From: Bog-756 sp963806455
GTDB lineage: Bacteria > Actinomycetota > Acidimicrobiia > Acidimicrobiales > RAAP-2
DNA: 64,000 nucleotides
Direction: 5' to 3'
Assembly: GCA_963806455.1 (NCBI GenBank)
Contig: CAWDXZ010000001.1
Span: forward strand, 434,001 to 498,000
Each line of letters begins with the position of its first letter. The first letter of the stretch is position 1. The position numbers and the translations under genes were made by a program. Below are positions 17,424 through 26,390 of the stretch, one piece after another. Below the pieces are notes generated by a model that did no database searches, was not told the origin of the DNA, and worked only from the letters and a program-made list of their open reading frames with translations.

Positions 17424-18068
17424 GTGACCGACATCGTCGACCCCGACATCGAGGCCTACGCGGCCGAGCACACCACCGCCCCGCCCCCGTACCTGGAGGA
17501 ACTGGCCGAGGACCTGCGAGCCACGCTGCAGTTCCCCAACATGATGGTCGGCCGGCTCGAAGGCCGGTTCCTGGAACTGCTCACCTTTGCCCTCGGCGCC
17601 AGGAACGTCCTCGAGATCGGCACCTTCGGCGGCTACTCGGCCGTCTCCATGGCGCCCGGCCTGGCCCCCGGCGGACGGATCACCACCCTCGAGATCTCGC
17701 CGGCCCATGCCGAGTTCGCCCGCCGCCACATCGCCGGCAGCCCGTTCGCCGCGCAGATCGAGGTGGTGGTCGGCCCGGCCCTCGACAGCCTCGCCACTCT
17801 GGAGGGCCCTTTCGACCTCGTGTTCATCGACGCCGACAAGGCCGCCTACGCCGACTACTACGAGGCCGTGCTGCCCAAGTTGGCGCCGAGGGGGCTGATC
17901 GCCGCCGACAACACGCTGTGGAGCGGCCACGTCCTCGACCCCGCCGACACCAGCGAGGACACCGTCGCCCTGCGCCGGTTCAACGACGCCCTGGCCGTCG
18001 ACCCGCGTGTGGTGGTCGTGCAGACCACCGTCCGGGATGGGGTGACCCTCGTCCGGCGGAGGGGGTAG
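17424..18068 (+). CDS. SAM-dependent O-methyltransferase (caffeoyl-CoA OMT-like)
   Basis: 214 residues starting at GTG. The SAM motif LEIGTFGGYSAVSMA lies near residue 55 and the metal/substrate motif FIDADKAAYADYYE near 133, with IAADNTLWSGHV downstream. This is the Mg-dependent class I OMT family (caffeoyl-CoA/catechol type), which methylates vicinal hydroxyls. The natural substrate is unknown. It is followed after 5 bases by a PHP phosphatase and then the kinase gene, in a likely operon. Confidence 0.85.
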   Translation: MTDIVDPDIEAYAAEHTTAPPPYLEELAEDLRATLQFPNMMVGRLEGRFLELLTFALGARNVLEIGTFGGYSAVSMAPGLAPGGRITTLEISPAHAEFARRHIAGSPFAAQIEVVVGPALDSLATLEGPFDLVFIDADKAAYADYYEAVLPKLAPRGLIAADNTLWSGHVLDPADTSEDTVALRRFNDALAVDPRVVVVQTTVRDGVTLVRRRG

Positions 18069-18073
18069 CCCCG

Positions 18074-18955
18074 GTGCTCGACTACCACCTCCACCTCTGG
18101 CCCCACGCCCAGGGCGACGTCGAGGCCACGGTCGAGCAGGTGGAGGCCTACTGCCGGCGGGCCGCCGCCGCCGGGGTGGTGGAGGTGGCGGTGACCGAGC
18201 ACCTCTTCCGTTTCACCCAGGCCACCGACCTCCTCGGCCGGTTCTGGGAGGACCAACCCGACCCCGCGCTCCATGCCGGCATGGCCGCCTACTGGGACCA
18301 CCATGCCCGGGCCGACCTCGACGCCTACGTCGAGGTGGTCCAGGCGGTCAAGGCCGAAGGGCTGCCCGTCGTCCTGGGCCTCGAGGTCGACTTCTACCCT
18401 GGCCGGATGGACGAAGTGGCCGGACTGCTCGCCGGTTATCCCTTCGATGTGATCCTCGGCTCGGTCCACTGGCTCGGGTCCTGGCGGTTCGACGTGCTCG
18501 ACGAGCCGGAGGTGCTGGCCGAGTGGGAGGGGCGCGACATCGACGCGGTGTGGGACGAGTACACCCGGGCCATGGAGGAGCTGGCCGCCTCGGGGGCGTG
18601 CGACGTGTTCGCCCATCCCGACCTGGTGAAGGTGGCGGGGCGGCTTCCCGACGTGCCCGATGAGTTCTACGACCGGATCACCGAGGCGGCGGCGGGCTCG
18701 GGTATGGCGGCCGAGCTCTCCTCGGCCGGCTGGCGGAAGCCGGTCGGCGAGCAGTACCCCGCACCACCGCTGCTGAAGCGGCTGGTCGAGCGCGGCGTGC
18801 CCCTCACCACGGCGTCGGACGCCCACTCGCTGCCCGACGTGGCCGACCGCTCCGGCGACCTGCGCCGGCTGCTGCTCGGTGCGGGGGTCCGCCGTCTGCG
18901 CGCCTTCCGGGGGCGCCGGCCCCACGACGTGGCCGTCGGGCCCGTCGGGGACTGA
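18074..18955 (+). CDS. PHP-domain phosphatase (histidinol-phosphatase HisJ-like)
   Basis: 293 residues starting at GTG 18074 (LDYHLHLWPHAQGD). PHP metal-ligand motifs are present: DYHLHL at the start, AVTEHLFR near residue 42, GLEVDFYPG near 100, GSVHWLG near 130, FAHPDLVK near 180 and TTASDAHSLPDVA near 245. The family hydrolyses phosphate monoesters; HisJ members make histidinol. No his genes are nearby, so another phosphoester is possible. Confidence 0.78.
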   Translation: MLDYHLHLWPHAQGDVEATVEQVEAYCRRAAAAGVVEVAVTEHLFRFTQATDLLGRFWEDQPDPALHAGMAAYWDHHARADLDAYVEVVQAVKAEGLPVVLGLEVDFYPGRMDEVAGLLAGYPFDVILGSVHWLGSWRFDVLDEPEVLAEWEGRDIDAVWDEYTRAMEELAASGACDVFAHPDLVKVAGRLPDVPDEFYDRITEAAAGSGMAAELSSAGWRKPVGEQYPAPPLLKRLVERGVPLTTASDAHSLPDVADRSGDLRRLLLGAGVRRLRAFRGRRPHDVAVGPVGD

Positions 18956-18957
18956 GC

Positions 18958-20508
18958 ATGGCCAGCCCGGCCGAACTGGCCTTCGAGCGAACCAACCTCG
19001 ACGACCAGCAGCTCGGCCATCTGCAACGCCTGCTCGGTACGTGGGGGATCCTCGCCGACCTCTCCTTCTCGGACCTGGTGCTCCTGGCCCCGATGGCCAC
19101 ACCCGGCACCCCCGCCGAAGAGGGGACCGAGCTGGTCATCCTCGGGCAGATGCGCCCCTCCAACAGCGCCACCGTGGTCCAGTACGACCTGGTCGGCCAG
19201 ACCGTGGCCTCGGCCGACTGGCCCCTCGTCCTGCTCAGCCTGGAGAGGGGGGAGGAGCACCGCGGCGAGGTGCTGCTCGAACCGGGTGACGAGCCGGTGG
19301 GCCTGCACTGCATCCCGGTCCGGTTCGGTGACGACACGGTGGCCGTGCTGGCCCGCCTGAACGCCGAGACGGGCCGGCGCCCGGGCCATCTGGAGCGGAC
19401 CTATCGAGGCCTGTTCGAGCGGTTCGTCACCATGGTCACCGAATCGACCTTCCCGTTCCCGAGCGAGGAGGTGGCCACCGAGGAGGCGCCGCGGGTCGGT
19501 GACGGCGTGGTCCTGGTCGACGAGGAGGGACGGGTCCAGTACGCCTCGCCCAACGCCACCAACGCGCTGCACCGGATGGGCATGTACTCGCAGACGGAGG
19601 GAAGGCGGCTCACCGACCTCGGTATCGAGGAGTCCGCCATCGAATGGGCGTTGGCGTCGGCACTCCCGGTCGTCGAGGAGGTCGAGCGCCGGCCGGACGT
19701 CACCGTGCTGCTCCACTGCATCCCGCTCCTGGCCCACGACGAGGTGACCGGCTGCCTGGTGCTGATGCGCGACGTGACCGACGTGAGACGGCTCGATCGC
19801 CTCCTGCTGTCGAAGGACGCCGCCATCCGCGAGGTGCACCACCGGGTGAAGAACAACCTGCAGACCATCTCGGCCCTGTTACGGCTGCAGGCCCGCCGGC
19901 TCCCGGCCGGCGGGGGAAAGGTGGCGCTGTTCGAGGCCGAGCGGCGGGTCCGGTCCATCGCCATCGTGCACGAGATCCTCTCGCGTGAGCCGAGTGACCA
20001 GGTCCCCTTCGACGAGATCGTCACGTCGTTGATCCGCATGGCCGAGGACTCGGTGCTGCTCTCCCGCGACCTGAGCTTCGAGGTGACCGGCGCCCTCGGT
20101 GAGGTGCCGGCCGACGTGGCCACCCCCCTGGCCGTGGCGCTGGCCGAGCTGTTGCAGAACGCGGTGGAGCACGCCTTCCCCGATGCCGAGCCGTGCGACG
20201 TGGCCGAGGGCTCCGAGCGGTCGGGTGCACCGGCCGGCTCGGCCGCCCCCCTGCCCCCCGGCCATGTCCGGGTCCACCTGGCCAACGACCTGAGCAGCCT
20301 GCTGCTCGAGGTCATCGACGACGGCGTGGGACTCCCGGTCGGCTTCGACATCGAGGCCACCCAGAGCCTCGGGTTGTCCATCGTGAGGGACCTGGTGCGC
20401 AGCCAGCTGGCCGGCACCATCACCATGCGGCCGCGCACCGATGCCACGCAGGGAACGGTGGTGTCGATCGAGGTCCCCTGCCGGGAGGCCCAGCCCCTCG
20501 GCCTGTAG
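18958..20508 (+). CDS. pdtaS: PdtaS-like sensor histidine kinase (GAF-PAS-HisKA_2)
   Basis: 516 residues with no membrane segment. An N-terminal GAF-like domain (about 1-150) and a PAS-like domain (about 180-280) precede the HisKA_2 phosphoacceptor REVHHRVKNNLQTISALL near residue 293. The ATPase domain shows ELLQNAVEHAF, IDDGVGLP and SLGLSIVRDLV. In mycobacteria PdtaS is a soluble kinase paired with the RNA-binding antiterminator PdtaR, and lies next to whiB1. The same neighbour is found here at 20563-20853, which strengthens the orthology. Its response regulator is not in the window. Confidence 0.85.
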   Translation: MASPAELAFERTNLDDQQLGHLQRLLGTWGILADLSFSDLVLLAPMATPGTPAEEGTELVILGQMRPSNSATVVQYDLVGQTVASADWPLVLLSLERGEEHRGEVLLEPGDEPVGLHCIPVRFGDDTVAVLARLNAETGRRPGHLERTYRGLFERFVTMVTESTFPFPSEEVATEEAPRVGDGVVLVDEEGRVQYASPNATNALHRMGMYSQTEGRRLTDLGIEESAIEWALASALPVVEEVERRPDVTVLLHCIPLLAHDEVTGCLVLMRDVTDVRRLDRLLLSKDAAIREVHHRVKNNLQTISALLRLQARRLPAGGGKVALFEAERRVRSIAIVHEILSREPSDQVPFDEIVTSLIRMAEDSVLLSRDLSFEVTGALGEVPADVATPLAVALAELLQNAVEHAFPDAEPCDVAEGSERSGAPAGSAAPLPPGHVRVHLANDLSSLLLEVIDDGVGLPVGFDIEATQSLGLSIVRDLVRSQLAGTITMRPRTDATQGTVVSIEVPCREAQPLGL

Positions 20509-20562
20509 CCGGGGTGTCGCCGGCTCGGACGCCAGGCCGGGCTCAGCCGGCCGGGCGCAGCA

Positions 20563-20853
20563 TCACGAGGCGCGGCGGCGGGCCGCCAACCACGCCTTGC
20601 GCAGCTTGCGGCGCTCCTCCTCGGAGGTGCCGCCCCATACCCCGGACTCCTGGTTGGTGGCCAGGGCGAAATCGAGACAGGGCTCTTGGACCTCGCACCC
20701 CCGGCAGACCCGCTTGGCCGCTTCGATCTGGTCCACGGCGGGCCCGGTCGTGCCGATGGGGAAGAAGAGGTCCGGTTCGGTGCGCCGGCAAGCGGCCAGC
20801 TCCCTCCAGTCACCGTCGTCCCACTCGACCGTCCGGTTCCACATAAGGGCCAC
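20563..20853 (-). CDS. whiB1: WhiB-family Fe-S transcription factor, WhiB1-like
   Basis: About 96 residues from GTG 20853 (VALMWNRTVEWDDG); ATG 20844 is also possible. Four cluster cysteines are visible: AACRRTE, then RVCRGCEVQEPC. The G(V/I)WGG turn (SGVWGGTSEEERRKL) and a basic C-terminus follow. WhiB1 binds a 4Fe-4S cluster and sigma factor region 4. An ATG at 20898 would add 15 residues, but it lies inside a CRP-like box. The ribosome site GGAGG, about 10 bases before the GTG, supports the shorter form. Convergent with pdtaS. Confidence 0.9.
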   Translation of the reverse strand: MALMWNRTVEWDDGDWRELAACRRTEPDLFFPIGTTGPAVDQIEAAKRVCRGCEVQEPCLDFALATNQESGVWGGTSEEERRKLRKAWLAARRRAS

Positions 20854-20883
20854 GATGTCTGTTCCTCCGCTCCCGTTCGGGTT

Positions 20884-20899
20884 TGTGATCTGATTCACA
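20884..20899 (-). promoter_or_regulatory. CRP/FNR-type operator upstream of whiB1
   Basis: TGTGA-TCTGAT-TCACA is a perfect match to the CRP consensus (TGTGA-N6-TCACA), about 31 bases before the preferred whiB1 start. In M. tuberculosis, CRP (Rv3676) controls whiB1 through such sites. A weaker half-matching site (TCAGA-N6-TCACT) lies at 20929-20944, with its centre 45 bases further upstream. Confidence 0.75.
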
Positions 20900-21053
20900 T
20901 AGGCCGGCGCTCAAACGCACCCAGCCGCTCAGAGTTCGCTCACTAGAGTAATCAGGGCCACCCCCGGTTGCAAGCAGTTCCGGGTCCGATTCATCCCCTC
21001 TGACCTGCAATTCACAGGCCGACGAGCAGATTCCGTGGGAGAGGTCGCCATCC

Positions 21054-21803
21054 GTGTCAGCCATGGCCGTGCTCGCCCACCGGGGCAGTCCCGATCCCGC
21101 CACCGCGGTGGGGGAGAACACCATCGGTGCCTTCCAGCGGGCCCGCCACCTGGGCGCCGACGGCGTCGAGCTCGACGTGCGGCTGACCGCCGACGGGGCC
21201 ATGGCGGTGTGCCACGACGCCGTGCTCACCGGGATCGGGCCGATTGCCGCCACGGTCGCCGCCGAGCTGCCCGATCTGGTGCCGCTCCTGCCCGCCGCCC
21301 TCGACGCCTGTTCGGGGATGACGGTCAACATCGAGATCAAGAACCTCCCGGGCGACCCCGGGTTCGACCCCGGGGAGCATCTGGCCCGCCAGGTCGGCGA
21401 TCTGGTGGTCGGTTGCGGCCGGACCTCGTCCGTGGTGGTTTCGTCGTTCTGGCCGGGTTCTCTCCAGGCCGTCCATGACCTCCATCCGGCCATCGCCACC
21501 GGTTTCCTCCTGGCCGGGTGGCCGGACCCGGCCGCGGGGGTGGCCGCCGCCGCCGGCTTCGGGTGCGCCGCCGTCCATCCCGAGGCGGCCATGGTGACGC
21601 CGACGCTGGTGGAGGAGGCCCACGCCGCCGGGCTGTCCGTCGCCACCTGGACGGTCAACGACCGGGCCCGGTTGCTGGCCGCCCGATCGGCCGGCGTGGA
21701 CACGGTGATCACCGACGACGTGGCCCTGGCCCTGGCCGTGATCGGACGGGAACCGGGCGGGGGAGAGGCGCAGGCCACCGACGGCCCGCAGCGCCCGTCC
21801 TGA
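21054..21803 (+). CDS. Glycerophosphodiester phosphodiesterase
   Basis: 249 residues starting at GTG 21054 behind a GGGAGAGG ribosome site. The GDPD motifs are kept: AHRGSP with the first catalytic His near residue 9, ENTIGAFQRA, VELDVRLTADG and VCHDAVL with the second His, then NIEIKN. No signal peptide is seen, so it is cytoplasmic and probably hydrolyses glycerophosphodiesters from phospholipid turnover to glycerol-3-phosphate and an alcohol. The C-terminal TIM-barrel strand VATWTVND is present. Confidence 0.88.
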   Translation: MSAMAVLAHRGSPDPATAVGENTIGAFQRARHLGADGVELDVRLTADGAMAVCHDAVLTGIGPIAATVAAELPDLVPLLPAALDACSGMTVNIEIKNLPGDPGFDPGEHLARQVGDLVVGCGRTSSVVVSSFWPGSLQAVHDLHPAIATGFLLAGWPDPAAGVAAAAGFGCAAVHPEAAMVTPTLVEEAHAAGLSVATWTVNDRARLLAARSAGVDTVITDDVALALAVIGREPGGGEAQATDGPQRPS

Positions 21804-21860
21804 CCAGGGCTCGCGGCCCCGATTGGTCGAAGGGGCGGTTTTCAACAACAATGCACGGCC

Positions 21861-22640
21861 ATGAACGTCGTCGTCTGTGTGAAGCAGATCCCCGATCCGG
21901 CTGCCCCGCCGGCCCTCGATCCGGGGACGAAGAACCTCGTCCGACAGGGAAAGTTGATCCTCGACGATTCGGACGCCTACGGCGTCGAGATGGCCCTCCA
22001 GCTGGCCGACGCCGCCGGCGGCGGCGAGGTCACCCTGGTGTCCATGGCCCCGAACGGCGAGACGTCGGGCCTGCGGACAGCGCTGGCCATGGGGGCGGCC
22101 AAGGCCATTCTGATCAGCGACGACGCCCTGGCCGGCTCGGATGCCCTGGGCACGGCCAAGGTGCTGGCCGCGGCCATCAAGCGGGCCGAGCCCGACCTCG
22201 TGCTGGCGGCCACCGAATCGACCGACGGCTACACCGGTACGACGCCGGTCCAGGTGGCAGAGCTGCTCGGGCTGCCGTCGGTCACCTTCGCCAAGAAGGT
22301 GGAAGTGGACGGCTCGTCGGTCAAGGTGGAACGCCAGACCGAGGCCGGCTACGACGAGGTGGAGAGCCCGCTGCCCGCCGTCGTCACCGTCACGGCCGGC
22401 GTGGTCGAGCCGCGCTACCCGTCGTTCAAGGGCATCATGGCGGCCAAGTCCAAGCCGGTGGAGACCCTCACCGTCGGCGATCTCGGGATCGACCCGGGCC
22501 AGGTGGGATCGGCCGGGGCCCGCCAGGAGATCACCGAGGTGGCCGAGGCCGAGGCCCGGTCGGCCGGTGAGATCGTGGTCGACGAGGGCGAGGGCCACCA
22601 GCGCGTCATCGAGTTCCTCGAGCAACTGAAGGTCCTCTAG
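21861..22640 (+). CDS. etfB: Electron transfer flavoprotein beta subunit
   Basis: 259 residues with the EtfB start NVVVCVKQIPDP, the central DLVLAATESTDGYTGTTPVQVAELLG and PLPAVVTVTAGVVEPRYPSF. EtfB and EtfA form a heterodimer that collects electrons from acyl-CoA and other dehydrogenases through FAD and AMP. The gene is followed after 25 bases by etfA in the usual order. Confidence 0.95.
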   Translation: MNVVVCVKQIPDPAAPPALDPGTKNLVRQGKLILDDSDAYGVEMALQLADAAGGGEVTLVSMAPNGETSGLRTALAMGAAKAILISDDALAGSDALGTAKVLAAAIKRAEPDLVLAATESTDGYTGTTPVQVAELLGLPSVTFAKKVEVDGSSVKVERQTEAGYDEVESPLPAVVTVTAGVVEPRYPSFKGIMAAKSKPVETLTVGDLGIDPGQVGSAGARQEITEVAEAEARSAGEIVVDEGEGHQRVIEFLEQLKVL

Positions 22641-22665
22641 GGATCGGGTAGGAGAGCAAGCGAAC

Positions 22666-23637
22666 ATGTCTGTCGACAAGATCTGGGTCCTCACCGAAGT
22701 CGCCGACGGGGCTCCCATCACCACCTCCCTCGAGCTCGTCACGCAGGCTCGGTCGCTGGCCGGGACGGTCGAGGCCGTCGCCTGGGGCGAGGACACCGCC
22801 TCGGTGGCCGGCACCCTGGGGGAGTACGGGGTCTCCACCGTCCATGATGTCGGCGACCTGGCCGGAGCCCTGCCCGGCGCGCCGGTGGCGGCGTCCATCG
22901 CCGCCGCCGTCGGTGCCGGCAACGGTCCCGACGTCGTCCTCTTCCCCGCCACCTACGACGGCCGGGACATCGCCGCCCGGCTCTCGGTCAAGCTCGACCG
23001 GCCCGTCCTCACCAACGTGGTCGATCTCGTGGAGGACGGCAACGGGCTGGTGAGCCGGCATGCCGTGTTCGGAGGCAGCCACATCGTGTCCGCCCACTTC
23101 ACCGGGGAAGGGCCCGAGCTCTTCGTGGTCCGGGCCAAGTCGTTCCCGGCCGAGGCCGCCGGCGGGGGGGCGGCCGAGGTGGTGGCGGCGCCCGGCGCAG
23201 AGGCCGGGGCCACCGGGGCGTCGAAGATCGTGGCCCGGCACGTGGAGGAACGGACGGGGCCGAAGCTCGACGAGGCGGACGTGGTGGTCTCCGGGGGCCG
23301 GGGCCTGGGCGAGGCGGACCAGTACGCCCAGATCGAGGAGCTGGCCCGACTCCTGCACGGCGCGGCCGGCGCCAGCCGGGCCATCGTGGACGCCGGCTGG
23401 GTCCCCTACTCGCACCAGGTGGGCCAGACAGGCAAGACCGTGAAACCGACCGTGTACATGGCCTGCGGCATCTCGGGGGCCACCCAGCACCTGGTCGGGA
23501 TGAAGAACTCGAAGAACATCGTGGCCATCAACAAGGACCAGGACGCCCCCATCTTCTCGGTGGCCGACCTCGGGATCGTCGGCGACGTCCACAAGGTGCT
23601 GCCGAAGCTGATCGAGGCGCTCCAAGCCCGAAGCTGA
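22666..23637 (+). CDS. etfA: Electron transfer flavoprotein alpha subunit
   Basis: 323 residues. The C-terminal FAD domain is well kept: VVSGGRGLGEADQYAQIEELA near residue 205, GWVPYSHQVGQTGKTVKP, then YMACGISGATQHLVGMKNSK and IVAINKDQDAPIFSVADLGIVGD. It forms the FAD-binding half of ETF with EtfB. The ribosome site GGTAGGAGAG precedes the ATG. The membrane oxidoreductase ETF-QO is not in the window. Confidence 0.95.
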   Translation: MSVDKIWVLTEVADGAPITTSLELVTQARSLAGTVEAVAWGEDTASVAGTLGEYGVSTVHDVGDLAGALPGAPVAASIAAAVGAGNGPDVVLFPATYDGRDIAARLSVKLDRPVLTNVVDLVEDGNGLVSRHAVFGGSHIVSAHFTGEGPELFVVRAKSFPAEAAGGGAAEVVAAPGAEAGATGASKIVARHVEERTGPKLDEADVVVSGGRGLGEADQYAQIEELARLLHGAAGASRAIVDAGWVPYSHQVGQTGKTVKPTVYMACGISGATQHLVGMKNSKNIVAINKDQDAPIFSVADLGIVGDVHKVLPKLIEALQARS

Positions 23638-23665
23638 CCGGGCCGCCCCCGCCCGGCTGACCGCG

Positions 23666-23685
23666 GCCCGCCCGGCCCGGCGGGC
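23666..23685 (+). terminator. Hairpin after etfA
   Basis: GCCCGCC and GGCGGGC form a perfect 7-bp stem with a 6-base loop 28 bases after the etfA stop and before the next operon. No T-tract. Confidence 0.5.
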
Positions 23686-23794
23686 GAACGGCGGAGCGCC
23701 GCGTCCCCTCCACGGGCGGCGCACAGGCAGCCGATAGTGTCCGGTCAGGCGTCGTGTCCCCGCGCGCGCCGCGACCCATCCGACAGACGGTCAC

Positions 23795-25216
23795 GTGCTC
23801 TTTCCCACCACCGATTTCGCCATCTTCTTCGCCGTGGTCTACACGGTGCAGTGGATCCTCAACCCGTACCCGGGGCCGTGGAAGGCGTTCATGGTGGTGG
23901 CCAGCTATTTCTTCTATGCCTGGTGGGACTGGCGGTTCATCTTCCTGCTGGGCGCGTCGACGGCCATCGCCCAGGTGGGAGGCAAGATGATCGGCCGGGC
24001 CTCCGGCCGGCGGCGCCGGGTGGCGCTCTGGACCACGCTGGTCGCCCTGGTCGGGTTGTTGGCCTGGTTCAAGTACTACGGGTTCTTCGCCCTGAACCTC
24101 GACAACATGCTCCACTGGTTCGGCATCGGACGGCCGCTGCCCCTGTTGGCCATCACTCTGCCCGTCGGTATCTCCTTCTTCACCTTCATGGCCATCAGCT
24201 ACGTGGTGGACATCCACCGCGGCGTCCTCAAGCCGGCCCGTGCCATCGACACCACGGTGTACCTCTCCTTCTTCCCCCATCTGGTCGCCGGGCCCATCGT
24301 GCGCGGGACCGAGCTCCTCCCCCAGATCCGGCGGCGGCGTGACGAGCGGCACGTCAACTACGTCGAGGCCTGTTGGCTGATCAGCGCCGGGCTGGCCAAG
24401 AAGGTGGTCCTCTCGTCCTACCTCTCGACCTACGTGGTCGACCCGGTGTTCGCCGACCCGCGGCAGCACTCGGCCCTCGAGGTCCTCGTCGCCGTCTACG
24501 GCTACGCCGTGCAGATCTACGCCGACTTCAGCGGTTACACCGACATCGCCATCGGCCTGGCCCTCCTCCTCGGGTTCCAGTTCCCCCAGAACTTCAGGCG
24601 CCCCTACACCGCCCTGTCCCTGCAGGACTTCTGGCGCCGATGGCACATCACGCTGTCCTTCTGGCTCCGCGACTACGTGTACGTGCCGCTCGGGGGCAAC
24701 CGGGGCGGCGAGGGGAGGGTCGCCGTCAACATCCTCGTGACCATGCTGATCGGCGGGCTATGGCACGGAGCGGCATGGACCTTCGTGGCCTGGGGGCTCT
24801 ACCACGGCATCGGCCAGGTGATCGGGCGCCATCGCCGCCTGGCCCGGGCGGCCCGTGGCCACTCCCTGGAGCCGGTGGGCCGGGGCCGGGTGGCGCTCGC
24901 CCGCCTCGCCACCTTCCAATTGGTCTGCCTCGGGTGGCTCCTGTTCCGCGCCGACAGCCTGGCCACGGTGTGGGCCATGCTCAGCCGGCTGGTCGTCGGG
25001 TGGGGCCCTTCGCCGCTCGTCACCCCCCTGGCCCTCGGCGCCATCGCCCTCGGCATCGGCACCCAGTACCTCCCCGACGACTGGCTCCAGCGGGTGAAGC
25101 AGGAATTCGCCGCCCGCCGACCGGTGGTGCAGGGCGCCATACTGGGAGTGGTGCTTCTGGTCATCACCACCCTGGGGCCTCAGGGTGTCGCCCCCTTCAT
25201 CTACTACCGGTTCTGA
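23795..25216 (+). CDS. MBOAT-family O-acyltransferase (AlgI-like)
   Basis: 473 residues starting at GTG 23795 (LFPTTDFAIFFAVVYTVQW), with about ten membrane helices. The MBOAT signatures are visible: NFRRPYTALSLQDFWRRWHI near residue 266 and the active-site histidine region GGLWHGAAWTFVAWGLYHG near 312. AlgI-like MBOATs carry acyl groups across the membrane for acetylation of an extracellular polysaccharide or glycolipid. The next gene, an SGNH protein, starts 3 bases after the stop and is probably the extracytoplasmic transferase partner. The polymer is unknown. Confidence 0.85.
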   Translation: MLFPTTDFAIFFAVVYTVQWILNPYPGPWKAFMVVASYFFYAWWDWRFIFLLGASTAIAQVGGKMIGRASGRRRRVALWTTLVALVGLLAWFKYYGFFALNLDNMLHWFGIGRPLPLLAITLPVGISFFTFMAISYVVDIHRGVLKPARAIDTTVYLSFFPHLVAGPIVRGTELLPQIRRRRDERHVNYVEACWLISAGLAKKVVLSSYLSTYVVDPVFADPRQHSALEVLVAVYGYAVQIYADFSGYTDIAIGLALLLGFQFPQNFRRPYTALSLQDFWRRWHITLSFWLRDYVYVPLGGNRGGEGRVAVNILVTMLIGGLWHGAAWTFVAWGLYHGIGQVIGRHRRLARAARGHSLEPVGRGRVALARLATFQLVCLGWLLFRADSLATVWAMLSRLVVGWGPSPLVTPLALGAIALGIGTQYLPDDWLQRVKQEFAARRPVVQGAILGVVLLVITTLGPQGVAPFIYYRF

Positions 25217-25218
25217 CC

Positions 25219-26385
25219 ATGGTCGCCACCCCCGACCCCGCCGATTCCGCCGCCCGTTCGGCCGGCGTCCTGGCCGACACCGCGGCTGAGGCGGTGCGGC
25301 CCGCCCCCGCCCCCGGGCCGTCGGGGGACCCTGGCCGCCCCGACCGGGGCTGGTCGTGGGCGGCCCCACCCGACGGCATCCCCTGGACCCGGATGCTGTT
25401 CATCGGGCTGGTCTGCTTCGGGCTGTGGCTGCTGCTCGATGCGCCGAGCCTCCAGCGTTCTGCGACCGTCTCCCCGCTGGGGACCCGCCGGACCGTCTCC
25501 CTGGACGTGGTCGGGCCGATCGCCGCGCTCAGCCAGGGTCTCGGGCTCTCCCACGTGGTGGCCTGGGCCGACGACGCCCTGGGCCGGACCCCGGGCGGCG
25601 GACCGACCCTGGCCAAGCGGGTGGCCCCGCCCCCGCCCCTCGCCGGGAACGGCCACCCGTCGCACGGAGCGGCGCCGGCCGGCGGACCGGCGCCGACCAC
25701 CACCACCACGCTTCCGCTGCTCACCCAGCACCCGAGCGCGGCCGACCCCCTGCGGGTGCTGGTGGTCGGGGATTCCATCGGGATCGATCTGGGCCAGCCG
25801 CTGGTCGCCGACCTGTCGGCCTCCGGTGTGGCCACCGCCGTCCTCGACGGGCGGATCGACACCGGCCTGTCCCGACCCGACTACTTCGACTGGCCGGCCG
25901 AGCTCTCGGTGGACCTGGCCAACCACCGGCCGCAGCTGGTGGTGGTGATGCTCGGGGCCAACGACCCCCAGTCGCTGGTGGGCCCGGGCGGCAGCACGGC
26001 CTACGGTGCTCCGGGGTGGGACGCCGCCTACGGGCAGCGGGTGGCCGCGCTCGTCGGCGAGGCCAACGCGGCCGGGGCCCACGTCCTGTGGGTGGGGATG
26101 CCTCCCATGGCCCGGCCCGACCTCAACAGCCAGATGCAGGTCATCAACTCGGTGGTCCAGGCCCAGATCGCCGCCGACCCGGGCGGGGCGACCTATGTCG
26201 GGTCCGTCACCGTCCTCGGCGACCCCCAGGGCAACTACACCGCCTACCTTCCGGACAGCTCCGGTGCCGAGGTCAACATCCGCACCTCGGACGGCACCCA
26301 CCTCTCACCGAGCGGAGGTGAGCGTCTCTCCCAGGCCGTCATGGCCGCCATGCGTTCGCAGCTCCACATCGACCTGCCGGGCTGA
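25219..26385 (+). CDS. SGNH-hydrolase-type (DUF459-like) membrane-anchored protein
   Basis: 388 residues. About 45 Pro/Ala-rich residues precede one membrane helix (MLFIGLVCFGLWLLLDA); a Thr/Pro linker then leads to an extracytoplasmic SGNH domain. Block I is VVGDSIGIDLGQP near residue 180, block III is MLGANDPQ and the terminal catalytic pair is in SDGTHLSPSGG. Such proteins transfer or remove O-acetyl groups. Paired with the MBOAT protein upstream, it probably completes transfer of acetyl to a surface polymer. The ATG at 25219 follows the MBOAT stop by 2 bases. Confidence 0.8.
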   Translation: MVATPDPADSAARSAGVLADTAAEAVRPAPAPGPSGDPGRPDRGWSWAAPPDGIPWTRMLFIGLVCFGLWLLLDAPSLQRSATVSPLGTRRTVSLDVVGPIAALSQGLGLSHVVAWADDALGRTPGGGPTLAKRVAPPPPLAGNGHPSHGAAPAGGPAPTTTTTLPLLTQHPSAADPLRVLVVGDSIGIDLGQPLVADLSASGVATAVLDGRIDTGLSRPDYFDWPAELSVDLANHRPQLVVVMLGANDPQSLVGPGGSTAYGAPGWDAAYGQRVAALVGEANAAGAHVLWVGMPPMARPDLNSQMQVINSVVQAQIAADPGGATYVGSVTVLGDPQGNYTAYLPDSSGAEVNIRTSDGTHLSPSGGERLSQAVMAAMRSQLHIDLPG

Positions 26386-26390
26386 GCGGC

